Shown here one piece after another: positions 45,043-53,289 of a DNA stretch of 64,000 bases. The DNA comes from Alphaproteobacteria bacterium (lineage in GTDB: Bacteria; Pseudomonadota; Alphaproteobacteria; RF32; CAG-239). The first letter of the stretch is position 1. The number at the start of each line of letters is the position of its first letter. Below the pieces are notes generated by a model. That model did not search any database and was not told the origin of the DNA. It saw only the letters and a program-made list of their open reading frames with translations. The position numbers and the translations under genes were made by a program. The DNA is taken from NCBI GenBank assembly GCA_900769705.1, contig CAAGHP010000014.1:62001-126000 (forward strand). The letters are read 5' to 3'.

Positions 45043-45396
45043 ATGCTTGAAACTTATTACATATGCACGGATAAAAAATCTTACAAATACGCACTGCAAT
45101 ACTATAAAAATGAAAAGACAGGAATTTTATACTGCCTGACAGATGAAGATTTTGCACAGATTAACGAATTTTACAATACATATCCGGACAGAAATTTTTA
45201 CTTTTTCAGTTCGTGTGCTAAAGGATATTTAAAAGCCAATGTAAATGCTATTGAAAATTTCACCGATGATTACTGCGAGTTGTACGCCATACCTAACCCA
45301 AACAAAATTTCTACAACTAATCACAAGCCGGAAGAAATATATTTTACCAACCCCTATGACCGCTACAAAATCTTCGCCAGACTACATTTGAAATAA
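45043..45396 (+). CDS. Hypothetical protein
   Basis: A 117-residue protein of unknown function, starting at the ATG at 45043 (TTGAGG nine bases upstream). It is rich in Tyr, Asn and Lys, with no signal peptide or membrane helix. Strands around YYICTDKKSY, TGILYCLTDEDF and RNFYFFSSCAKGYL suggest a small alpha/beta fold. It lies alone between the integrase remnant and the Fic gene and is probably island cargo. Confidence 0.5.
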   Translation: MLETYYICTDKKSYKYALQYYKNEKTGILYCLTDEDFAQINEFYNTYPDRNFYFFSSCAKGYLKANVNAIENFTDDYCELYAIPNPNKISTTNHKPEEIYFTNPYDRYKIFARLHLK

Positions 45397-45525
45397 AAAG
45401 TAATTTAGAATGAAATGCAAGCCTCTCATTAGCGATAATGGGAGGTTCTGTTATAAAAAATTGAATAAAAGCAACTATTAGCATTTCTTAATGGTTCAAA
45501 GTATAAGAAAAACTATTAAACATCT

Positions 45526-45610
45526 ACTTTATAGTTACATAATTCCTCAACTATAAACTTGACATTTTTATTTAAAGGTTTATACTTTGCATATATTTAA
45601 ACTATAAAGT
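45526..45610 (+). promoter_or_regulatory. fic promoter with three operator-like repeats
   Basis: TTGACA (45559-45564) and TATACT (45581-45586), 16 bases apart, form the promoter. The 11-base motif AACTATAAAGT occurs inverted at 45526-45536, as AACTATAAACT at 45549-45559 touching the -35 box, and exactly at 45600-45610 just before the start codon. This placement suits autorepression by the MerR-like tail of the Fic protein. Confidence 0.55.
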
Positions 45611-45621
45611 ATGGAGCTGAT

Positions 45622-46542
45622 ATGCAGGAAATCAGAGTAAAAATTGAAGAAAACAAGAAAACGCTTCAAAAACTACTAAAAAACAAAGATAATCAAATAA
45701 TCCTTGATAAATGGCTAAAAACAGAGCTTGCCTATACTTCAAATGCTATCGAGGGCAATACCTTGACGCGTAAAGAAACCGAATTGGCTATTGAAGAAAA
45801 AATAACTTCCGGCGCAAAGCCTATAAATGATTATTTAGAAGCCGTAAACCACGCAAAAGCATTTGATTTTATAATGGAATCTGCCAAAAATAATGTTAAA
45901 ATTGATGAATATTACATTTTAAAGATTCATAAAATCATCTTAACAGGAATTAACGACACTAACGCCGGCTTTTATCGCTCTGTCCGAGTTAGAATATCCG
46001 GTTCGCAAACAATTTTGCCTAACCCGTTAAAAGTTCCTGATTTAATGGACGATTTTTCTAAATGGCTAATGCAAAAAGATGATGATATGCTAATAAAGGC
46101 TATTGAGGCACATTATCGTTTAGTCTCCATACACCCTTTTATTGACGGAAACGGTAGAACGGCACGGCTGTTGCTCAATAGCATTTTAATGGAAAATGGT
46201 TATGCGCCGATTATTATTCGTCCTATTGATAGAAAACGATATTTAAGCGCATTGGAAACCTATCAAACACAAGAAAATAAGGAACCTTATTACAGATTTA
46301 TGTTATCCGCAATGAATCGCTCGCTTAAAATGATGATTGATTTGTTGGACATTAATAAGCCTGAAGCTGACAAAACACTCTTAACCATTTCTAAGTTTGC
46401 TAAGTTATGCAATGTTCCGGTATCTTCTATCCGTTATTGGATAAAAGAAGAAAAAATAAGACCATTGGCATTCACACAATCCGGATATGCCTTGTTTAGC
46501 GAAAAGCAAAAGAATGAGATTGAAAAACTAAAAAATAAATAA
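45622..46542 (+). CDS. Fic family protein with MerR-like C-terminal helix-turn-helix
   Basis: Fic enzymes transfer AMP or other groups to target proteins. The catalytic motif HPFIDGNGRTAR starts at His171 and is complete. The N-terminal inhibitory motif SNAIEG (Ser40-Gly45, S/TxxxE/G) is present, so the enzyme is class II self-inhibited. The C-terminal part (from about residue 255) reads LLTISKFAKLCNVPVSSIRYWIKEEKIRP, a MerR-type DNA-binding motif. The fusion suggests that it binds its own promoter, where three repeated sites are seen. It has no partner antitoxin gene. Chromosomal target unknown. Confidence 0.85.
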   Translation: MQEIRVKIEENKKTLQKLLKNKDNQIILDKWLKTELAYTSNAIEGNTLTRKETELAIEEKITSGAKPINDYLEAVNHAKAFDFIMESAKNNVKIDEYYILKIHKIILTGINDTNAGFYRSVRVRISGSQTILPNPLKVPDLMDDFSKWLMQKDDDMLIKAIEAHYRLVSIHPFIDGNGRTARLLLNSILMENGYAPIIIRPIDRKRYLSALETYQTQENKEPYYRFMLSAMNRSLKMMIDLLDINKPEADKTLLTISKFAKLCNVPVSSIRYWIKEEKIRPLAFTQSGYALFSEKQKNEIEKLKNK

Positions 46543-46804
46543 TTCGTTGCTTAAGCTCCTGAATGCTAATTTACAGCAATACTACATTAGTAAAGAATTT
46601 CAAGAGTAATGCATAAACCACTGGAAGAGCTATTTAATAACTCAAAATATGAAGAGGTTTCTTAAATTTTGCTTTTTTCGAATTTTAGATTTCAATTTAT
46701 AGAGTCTTTTTATTGTGAAAATAAGTAAATAAGCTCAATTAATGCTTGTTTTTATGCAATCAAAGTTTATTATGAATTAAGTTAAATTTGCAGCGGTATG
46801 AACT

Positions 46805-49147
46805 ATGAGTTATTATAAACTGTCGGAAGAAGATACAAAACGGATTGAAATCACCCCAACCATTGTCGAAAAAGGTTGGGATAATAAAACGCAAATAAGA
46901 CAAGAGTTTAGTTTTACCAAAGGTCGTATAATGGTCAGAGGTAAAGAGGTCAAACGTGGTGAGCCCAAAAGGGCTGACTACGTTTTGTTTTATAAGCCTA
47001 ATCTTCCTTTGGCAATAGTTGAGGCAAAGTCTGGATATAAAACGGTTAGTGCTGGTATTCAACAAGGCATTGATTATGCTCAAACATTAAATATTCCTTT
47101 CGTTTATAGTTCTAACGGCAAAGGTTTTTATGAACACGATTTATTAACTGGTGCAGAGCGTGAAATTAGATTAAACGAATTTCCATCACCAACTGAATTA
47201 TGGAGACGTTATAAAAAAGCACAAAATATAACAGAAGAACAAGAAAATAAAATATTTGCTCCCTATTATGATGATGGCTCAGGACGCTCTCCTCGTTATT
47301 ATCAGCGCATCGCCATAAATCGTACCATTGAAGCAATTGCAAAAGGGCAAAATCGTATATTGCTCGTTATGGCAACAGGCACTGGCAAAACCTATACCGC
47401 ATTTCAGATTATATGGCGTTTATGGAAGTCAAAACAAAAAAAGCGCATATTATTTTTAGCAGACCGCAATATTTTAGTAGACCAGACCAAAAACCAAGAC
47501 TTTGCCCCGTTTGGTAAGGCTATGACTAAAATTACCAATAGAACTATTGATAAATCATATGAAATCTATCTCTCATTGTATCAAGCCGTAACAGGTACAG
47601 AAGAGGAAAAAAACATATATAAGCAGTTTTCAAAAGACTTCTTTGATTTAATTATTGTCGATGAGTGTCATAGAGGTTCGGCTGCAGAAGATTCAGCTTG
47701 GCACGATATTTTGACTTATTTTGATTCGGCTACTCAAATTGGTATGACCGCAACACCAAAAGAGGAATCTAATATATCAACTTCAACCTATTTTGGCGAG
47801 CCACTCTACACATATTCTCTAAAACAAGGTATTGAAGATGGTTTTTTAGCTCCATATAAGGTTTTGAAAATAGGTTTAAACCGTGATTTGATGGGATGGA
47901 GACCTGAACTTGGAAAGCTAGACAGATATGGCAATGAAATTGAGGATAAAGAATATACTCAATCAGATTTTGATCGTACATTAGTGCTTGAAAAACGCAC
48001 CAAAGAAGTTGCTAAAAGAGTTATGCAATTTCAAAGAGAAAATGATCCATACGCCAAAGCGATTGTTTTTTGTGAAAATATAGACCATGCCGATAGGATG
48101 AGAACCGCATTATGCCAAGAAGCACAAGAGTTCGTAAAAGAAAATCCTAAGTATATTATGAAAATTACCGGTGATGATGCTTTAGGTAAGGCAGAGCTTG
48201 ATAATTTTATTGATTTAGACAGTCGTTATCCTGTTATAGCGGTTACTTCTCGGTTAATGTCAACTGGTGTAGATGCCAAAACTTGTAAATTGATTGTTCT
48301 TGACCGCACTGTTGGCTCTATGACTGAATTTAAGCAAATTATAGGACGTGGTACACGTGTTAACGAAGAATACGGCAAATATTACTTTACGATTATGGAC
48401 TTCCGCAATGCAACAAAACAATTTGCTAACCCAGAGTTTGATGGTTATCCGACCGAAGTTAAGTTAGAGCTTGGTGCCAATATTGCTGAACAAGATGCCG
48501 ATGAAGGCGATATTGATGATGTTGAGTTTGAAGAAGGTATTGAAGATACTTATGATTGGGACGAAGCTGATCCAATAGAAGAACACAAAGCCAAAAAATA
48601 TTATGTTGATGATGTAGAAGTTGAAGTCGTTGATGTTAATGTCCAATATCTTGATGAAAACGGCAAACTAATTGCAGAAAATATAAAGTCATTTTGTAAA
48701 AATTTTATGCTTAAACGCTTTCCAAAAGAAAAAGATTTTATTGATATATGGCAATCAGCGCCAAATAAAACCAAGTTATTGACTGGTTTGAGTGATACAG
48801 GCTTGTTTTTAGATGAATTGCGCCGTGAATATGGTCGGGAATATGACGTGTACGATGTTATTTTGCAAAACACATACGGTACAGAGCCACTAACCAGAGA
48901 ACAAAGAGCACAAAAAGCCAACAAAATAATTGAACAGCTTGAAGGTGATTGCCAAAACATATTTGTTGATGTAATGGCAAAATATGTTGAAATTGGCATT
49001 TCTGCCTTAGAAAACCGTAATACACTTCGCATAGAGCCATTTACCTCGCAGTATGGAACTGGAGTTGAAATTGTGCGCAAAATCGGTGGTAACGAAAAAT
49101 ATATAGAAATCACAGAAAAATTAAAGAATGCAATATATGGAGACTAA
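46805..49147 (+). CDS. hsdR: Type I restriction enzyme R subunit HsdR
   Basis: HsdR is the ATP-dependent translocase and nuclease of a type I restriction system. The N-terminal nuclease domain has the pattern RADYVLFYKPNLPLAIVEAKSG (residues 57-78), with the Asp and Glu-x-Lys of a PD-(D/E)XK site. The helicase has Walker A ATGTGKTYTA and DECH in IIVDECHRGS, and motif VI in QIIGRGTRVNE. At 780 residues it belongs to the EcoEI-like group. It starts the operon; hsdM and hsdS follow, but with extra genes between. No gene is seen in the 262-base gap before it. Confidence 0.93.
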   Translation: MSYYKLSEEDTKRIEITPTIVEKGWDNKTQIRQEFSFTKGRIMVRGKEVKRGEPKRADYVLFYKPNLPLAIVEAKSGYKTVSAGIQQGIDYAQTLNIPFVYSSNGKGFYEHDLLTGAEREIRLNEFPSPTELWRRYKKAQNITEEQENKIFAPYYDDGSGRSPRYYQRIAINRTIEAIAKGQNRILLVMATGTGKTYTAFQIIWRLWKSKQKKRILFLADRNILVDQTKNQDFAPFGKAMTKITNRTIDKSYEIYLSLYQAVTGTEEEKNIYKQFSKDFFDLIIVDECHRGSAAEDSAWHDILTYFDSATQIGMTATPKEESNISTSTYFGEPLYTYSLKQGIEDGFLAPYKVLKIGLNRDLMGWRPELGKLDRYGNEIEDKEYTQSDFDRTLVLEKRTKEVAKRVMQFQRENDPYAKAIVFCENIDHADRMRTALCQEAQEFVKENPKYIMKITGDDALGKAELDNFIDLDSRYPVIAVTSRLMSTGVDAKTCKLIVLDRTVGSMTEFKQIIGRGTRVNEEYGKYYFTIMDFRNATKQFANPEFDGYPTEVKLELGANIAEQDADEGDIDDVEFEEGIEDTYDWDEADPIEEHKAKKYYVDDVEVEVVDVNVQYLDENGKLIAENIKSFCKNFMLKRFPKEKDFIDIWQSAPNKTKLLTGLSDTGLFLDELRREYGREYDVYDVILQNTYGTEPLTREQRAQKANKIIEQLEGDCQNIFVDVMAKYVEIGISALENRNTLRIEPFTSQYGTGVEIVRKIGGNEKYIEITEKLKNAIYGD

Positions 49148-49149
49148 AA

Positions 49150-50973
49150 ATGAAGTTCGTATCTTTACGTATCAAAAATTTTAAAGGAATTGAAGACGTT
49201 ACAATTGATTTAAATCGGTGTTTCGGAAACAATATATATACATTGATAGGGCTAAATGAGAGTGGAAAAACGACCCTTTTAGAAGCTATCAGTTATATAA
49301 CTACTACGGCAAAAGATGATGAATTAGGGTTATTTGATAGCAAAGGATTCGAATTTCTTGATAAACCAAGCAAATTAATTCCTATTGGAAAGTTACAGAA
49401 TTTTAATGATAATATTTCTGTTGAAGCAAAAATTAGTTTTGAGAAAGGGGATAAAAAACAAATAATTGACTATTTTCGAAATACTTATGACCAAGAATTA
49501 ATGATTGAAGGTGATAATTTTAATATTGAAAAGAGGTTAGTTTTTGAAAATTCTGAATTAACAAAAGGTCCTACTACATATTGGTCAGTTCAACTAAAAA
49601 TTAAAGATGAAAACAATAATATTGTTGAATTGGAAAGTTCTGATGCAAAATGGACGGATGTTGTGTCTTATATTAGAAAGAATATGATTCCAAGAATATT
49701 ATATTTTCCAACTTTTCTGTTTGATTTTCCTAAAAAAATATATTTGGATAATAATTTTCCTGCAGAAACGCAAAATTCTAGAAAGATTAATGACTACTAT
49801 AAAAAAATAACGCAAGACATCTTATCTGCAGTTGATAAAGATGCAACACTAGATGTACACATTACTACTAGACTTCGAGGAACAGATGAACAAAAAAGAC
49901 AAGCTGATGCGTTTTTATTAAGAATGAGTAGCTTTATCTCACGGACTTTTTTTGAGCAATGGGATAAAATATTCAAAGATGATAAAAAAAATAATCGACG
50001 AGAAGTAAAATTAGTGTCTTCTATGGAAGGCAATATTCCTGTATTAACTTTTAAGATTAAAGAAAATGATGAAGAATATTATATTTCCGAACGTTCTTTA
50101 GGTTTTAGATGGTTTTTTGCATTTTTACTTCTAACAGAAATCAGAGGTTTTAGAAAAGATGATAAACGAATACTATTTTTGTTAGATGAGCCTGCTTCAA
50201 ATTTACATTCTTCTGCTCAAGAACTTATACTTAAAAGTTTTGAAAAAACAACCAAAGACGGAAATAAAATCATTTATTCTACGCATAGTCAGTATCTTAT
50301 AAACCCTAATTGGTTAGAAAATTCATTTATTTGCAGAAATGAAACAATGAACTATGATATCAAAAATATATCATCTTATTCTGATAATAAAGCTAAAATA
50401 ACGGTAATGCCATATCGAGAATTTGCCAATAAATATCCCAGCAAAACAACTTATTTTCAGCCAGTATTAGATATATTAAATTACAGGCCTTGTAAACTAT
50501 CGTGTATTCCTAATGCTGTGATAATGGAAGGAAAAACGGACTTTTATACCATAACATATTTCAAAGAAGTTTTGTGTAAAAACACATATACTGATTTTGT
50601 AATAATGCCCGGTTTAGATGGAGCTGATGGTCTTGATGATATAATTAGACTATATCTAGGATGGGGAAGAAAATTTATTGTTATTTTAGATAACGATAAG
50701 CAAGGTCTAGCATCTCAGAAAAGGTATAAACAAGATTATTGTCTAACAGAGAAACAGTTATTTAATTTGGGTGATGTTGATGCTAACTTTAAAACCATTG
50801 AAAGCCTAGTTGCAACAGAAGATAAAGTCACTTATGAAATAAAAAAGAAAAAAGAAATAAATCACTTTTTCCAAGAAAAACTTGCAACAAAGACTGTATT
50901 GGCATTAGATGCTTCTCTTGAGAACTTCAAAAAGCTCTTACAATTTGCAGATTCTAAATTAAAGGAACAATAA
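49150..50973 (+). CDS. OLD family ATP-dependent endonuclease (AAA ATPase plus Toprim)
   Basis: A 607-residue protein inside the restriction operon. The N-terminal part is an ABC-type ATPase: MKFVSLRIKNFKGIEDV, then Walker A GLNESGKTT (Lys40), and later LLDEPASNLHSSAQ as Walker B/signature region and YSTHSQYLI as the switch His. The C-terminal part is a Toprim domain with IMEGKTDFYT (catalytic Glu) and ILDNDKQG (Asp-x-Asp). This is the OLD architecture seen in overcoming-lysogenisation-defect nucleases and GajA. No GajB-type helicase is next to it. It begins two bases after hsdR and its stop overlaps the hsdM start. Confidence 0.88.
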   Translation: MKFVSLRIKNFKGIEDVTIDLNRCFGNNIYTLIGLNESGKTTLLEAISYITTTAKDDELGLFDSKGFEFLDKPSKLIPIGKLQNFNDNISVEAKISFEKGDKKQIIDYFRNTYDQELMIEGDNFNIEKRLVFENSELTKGPTTYWSVQLKIKDENNNIVELESSDAKWTDVVSYIRKNMIPRILYFPTFLFDFPKKIYLDNNFPAETQNSRKINDYYKKITQDILSAVDKDATLDVHITTRLRGTDEQKRQADAFLLRMSSFISRTFFEQWDKIFKDDKKNNRREVKLVSSMEGNIPVLTFKIKENDEEYYISERSLGFRWFFAFLLLTEIRGFRKDDKRILFLLDEPASNLHSSAQELILKSFEKTTKDGNKIIYSTHSQYLINPNWLENSFICRNETMNYDIKNISSYSDNKAKITVMPYREFANKYPSKTTYFQPVLDILNYRPCKLSCIPNAVIMEGKTDFYTITYFKEVLCKNTYTDFVIMPGLDGADGLDDIIRLYLGWGRKFIVILDNDKQGLASQKRYKQDYCLTEKQLFNLGDVDANFKTIESLVATEDKVTYEIKKKKEINHFFQEKLATKTVLALDASLENFKKLLQFADSKLKEQ

Positions 50974-52430
50974 TGACGAACTTATCATCGACAATTAAGA
51001 CTATTCAAAACATTATGCGTAAAGATTCAGGCGTTGATGGTGATGCACAACGCATTGGTCAGCTTTCGTGGATGCTGTTTTTGAAAATTTTTTCGGATAG
51101 TGAAGAAAATTGGAGCTTTTACGAAGAAGGATATGAGTCTCCAATACCTGCAGAGCTTCAATGGTCGGCTTGGGCGAGTGATGATGAAGGTATAACAGGT
51201 GATGAACTGCTTGATTTTGTAAACAATAAATTATTCCCGACACTTAAAAATCTGCCAACAGAAGGCAATAAGCGAGCTTATATGATTCGCTCCATTTTTG
51301 AAGATGCGTTTAATTATATGAAGTCGGGACAACTGTTGCGCCAGATAATAAATAAAATAAATGAAATAGACTTTAATTCGTCCGAAGACCGTCATATTTT
51401 CGGTGACATATACGAGCAAATATTAAAAGGTTTACAATCAGCAGGTAACGCCGGTGAATTTTACACGCCGAGAGCCGTTACGCAGTTTATGACCGAGATG
51501 ACTAATCCTCAATTAGGGCAAACAGTATTGGATCCTGCTTGTGGTACTGGTGGATTTTTGGCTTGTGCTGTTAACTATATGAGAAAGCAAGTTGTTAATC
51601 CTAATGATGAACAAAAACTGCAAAAAGGTATTATTGGTTGGGAAAAGAAGCAGCTTCCGCATATTTTATGCACGACTAATATGATATTACACGGCCTTGA
51701 TGTGCCGAATATTCAACATTTAATTGCAGGTAGCTTGGCTAAGCCTTTGAACAGTTATGGTAAAAATGATAAAGTTGATATAATTTTGACTAACCCTCCG
51801 TTCGGCGGCATGGAAGAAGATGGTATTGAAAACAATTTTCCTGCTGATGTACGCACTAAAGAAACGGCAGACTTATTCTTGGTTTTGATTATGAAGTTGT
51901 TAAAAGACGGTGGAAAATGCGCTATGGTGTTGCCAGACGGTGCATTATTCGGTGAAGGTGTTAAAACACGTATTAAAGAAAAATTGTTGACTGAGTGCAA
52001 TTTACACACGATTATTCGCTTGCCTAAGTCGGTGTTTGCCCCATATACATCTATCAATACCAATTTACTGTTTTTTGAAAAAGGCAATCCAACCACAACA
52101 ACGTGGTTTTATCGCTTAGATATGCCAGAAGGTGTAAAGGCATTCAATAAGACCAATCCGATGACAATAGAACATTTTGCACCAGCTAAGGAATGGTGGA
52201 ATAATAAACAAGAGATACAGCAAGATGGATTTGACAAAGCGAAACAATATACTTTTGCAGAATTAAAGGCTCGCAACTTCAACCTTGATTTGTGTGGTTA
52301 TCCAACAATTGAAGAAGAAATTTTGGAACCTAAAGAGCTGATTAATCAATATCAAGCCAGACGTACAGAATTAAACGCAAATATTGATAGCATTTTAGCA
52401 GATATAAATAAAATATTGGGGATTGCCTAA
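50973..52430 (+). CDS. hsdM: Type I restriction enzyme M subunit HsdM
   Basis: HsdM is the adenine methyltransferase of the complex. The 485-residue protein has the N-terminal helical domain (RKDSGVDGDAQRIGQLSWM), SAM-binding motif I DPACGTGGFL and catalytic motif IV NPPFGG. The start ATG overlaps the upstream TAA (TAATG), so translation is coupled to the OLD gene. This means the OLD protein is built into the operon rather than inserted between separate units. Confidence 0.95.
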   Translation: MTNLSSTIKTIQNIMRKDSGVDGDAQRIGQLSWMLFLKIFSDSEENWSFYEEGYESPIPAELQWSAWASDDEGITGDELLDFVNNKLFPTLKNLPTEGNKRAYMIRSIFEDAFNYMKSGQLLRQIINKINEIDFNSSEDRHIFGDIYEQILKGLQSAGNAGEFYTPRAVTQFMTEMTNPQLGQTVLDPACGTGGFLACAVNYMRKQVVNPNDEQKLQKGIIGWEKKQLPHILCTTNMILHGLDVPNIQHLIAGSLAKPLNSYGKNDKVDIILTNPPFGGMEEDGIENNFPADVRTKETADLFLVLIMKLLKDGGKCAMVLPDGALFGEGVKTRIKEKLLTECNLHTIIRLPKSVFAPYTSINTNLLFFEKGNPTTTTWFYRLDMPEGVKAFNKTNPMTIEHFAPAKEWWNNKQEIQQDGFDKAKQYTFAELKARNFNLDLCGYPTIEEEILEPKELINQYQARRTELNANIDSILADINKILGIA

Positions 52431-53288
52431 ATGAACGTTGATATTGCAAATATGGTTGTTAATGTTGGAGAGCAATTGCAAAAAGTAAATTGGCTTGAAG
52501 CTGGCGTTACTTTTGCTTCTGTTTTTTTGGGTGCTTTATTTGCGTATAAATTCGGCTTAAAATTAGAACTGCGTAAGGCAAAACGTGTAATGCGGGGCGA
52601 TTTTTGCACCATTTCTTCACAGGCATTCATTAATTTAGATACAATGTTATCTTATCGAAAACATGTTTTAGATAAAATTCTAAAAGCATACGAAGAACAG
52701 AACATAAAAGGCTTTTTATCTAGTATTAGTGGTCCAACAGTGTCATTTACTTTTGATACGGAAAAATATATATTTTTAAATGATTGTAATAGGTGCTTTA
52801 TTCCTGAGATAATAAAAGTTCAATCTACTTATGAATTTTTACAGAAGAGGTGGGTGTTTTATACAGAAGAACTTAGTAGAGTTTGTCAGTTATGTAAAGA
52901 AGGGAATATTGACAGTATATCGCAAATTAAAAAAATATTTATGGAAAACTGTGAACTTTATGACAAGTTATGCATCCGTTTATATTACTTAAACAAACAT
53001 TTTAACAGGTGTTACGAACGCTTTTTTAATGTTAATTACTATGATGATTTAGAAGAAGATTTTAAATCAGAAGAGAAATTGATAAAAAGCATACCAAACG
53101 CCTTAACAGACGAAGAATTTATCAAGTTGGATGAGTATTTTGACAAGTATTGGGCGCCAGATCATACTTTATGGGAAGATATTAAATATCATTATCGGAA
53201 GTTAAAATATCACCTTAAAGGGCTAAAAATCTATTTTTTCGGTCGTGGTAACTCGAAAACAAAGCGCAAGAGCAAAGGAAAAAAGTAA
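52431..53288 (+). CDS. Single-membrane-helix protein of unknown function, between hsdM and hsdS
   Basis: A 285-residue protein that begins directly after the hsdM stop and ends one base before hsdS. Residues about 20-42 (WLEAGVTFASVFLGALFAYKFG) form a membrane helix; the rest is a long, mainly helical cytosolic part with several cysteines and a very basic tail (KTKRKSKGKK). I recognise no domain. A membrane-anchored protein embedded between M and S could be an abortive-infection effector or an anchor for the complex; neither is shown. Confidence 0.65.
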   Translation: MNVDIANMVVNVGEQLQKVNWLEAGVTFASVFLGALFAYKFGLKLELRKAKRVMRGDFCTISSQAFINLDTMLSYRKHVLDKILKAYEEQNIKGFLSSISGPTVSFTFDTEKYIFLNDCNRCFIPEIIKVQSTYEFLQKRWVFYTEELSRVCQLCKEGNIDSISQIKKIFMENCELYDKLCIRLYYLNKHFNRCYERFFNVNYYDDLEEDFKSEEKLIKSIPNALTDEEFIKLDEYFDKYWAPDHTLWEDIKYHYRKLKYHLKGLKIYFFGRGNSKTKRKSKGKK

Positions 53289-53289
53289 T

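Noticed and set aside
45622..46542. Fic-type toxin-antitoxin pair
   Set aside because: The inhibitory motif is inside the Fic protein and no separate small antitoxin gene adjoins it.
46609..46665. An 18-codon frame (MHKPLEELFNNSKYEEVS) before hsdR
   Set aside because: No ribosome-binding site or homology that I can see; could be a remnant but cannot be supported.
49150..50973. Gabija system
   Set aside because: The OLD nuclease fits GajA in architecture, but no UvrD-like GajB helicase is next to it; it is coupled to hsdM instead.
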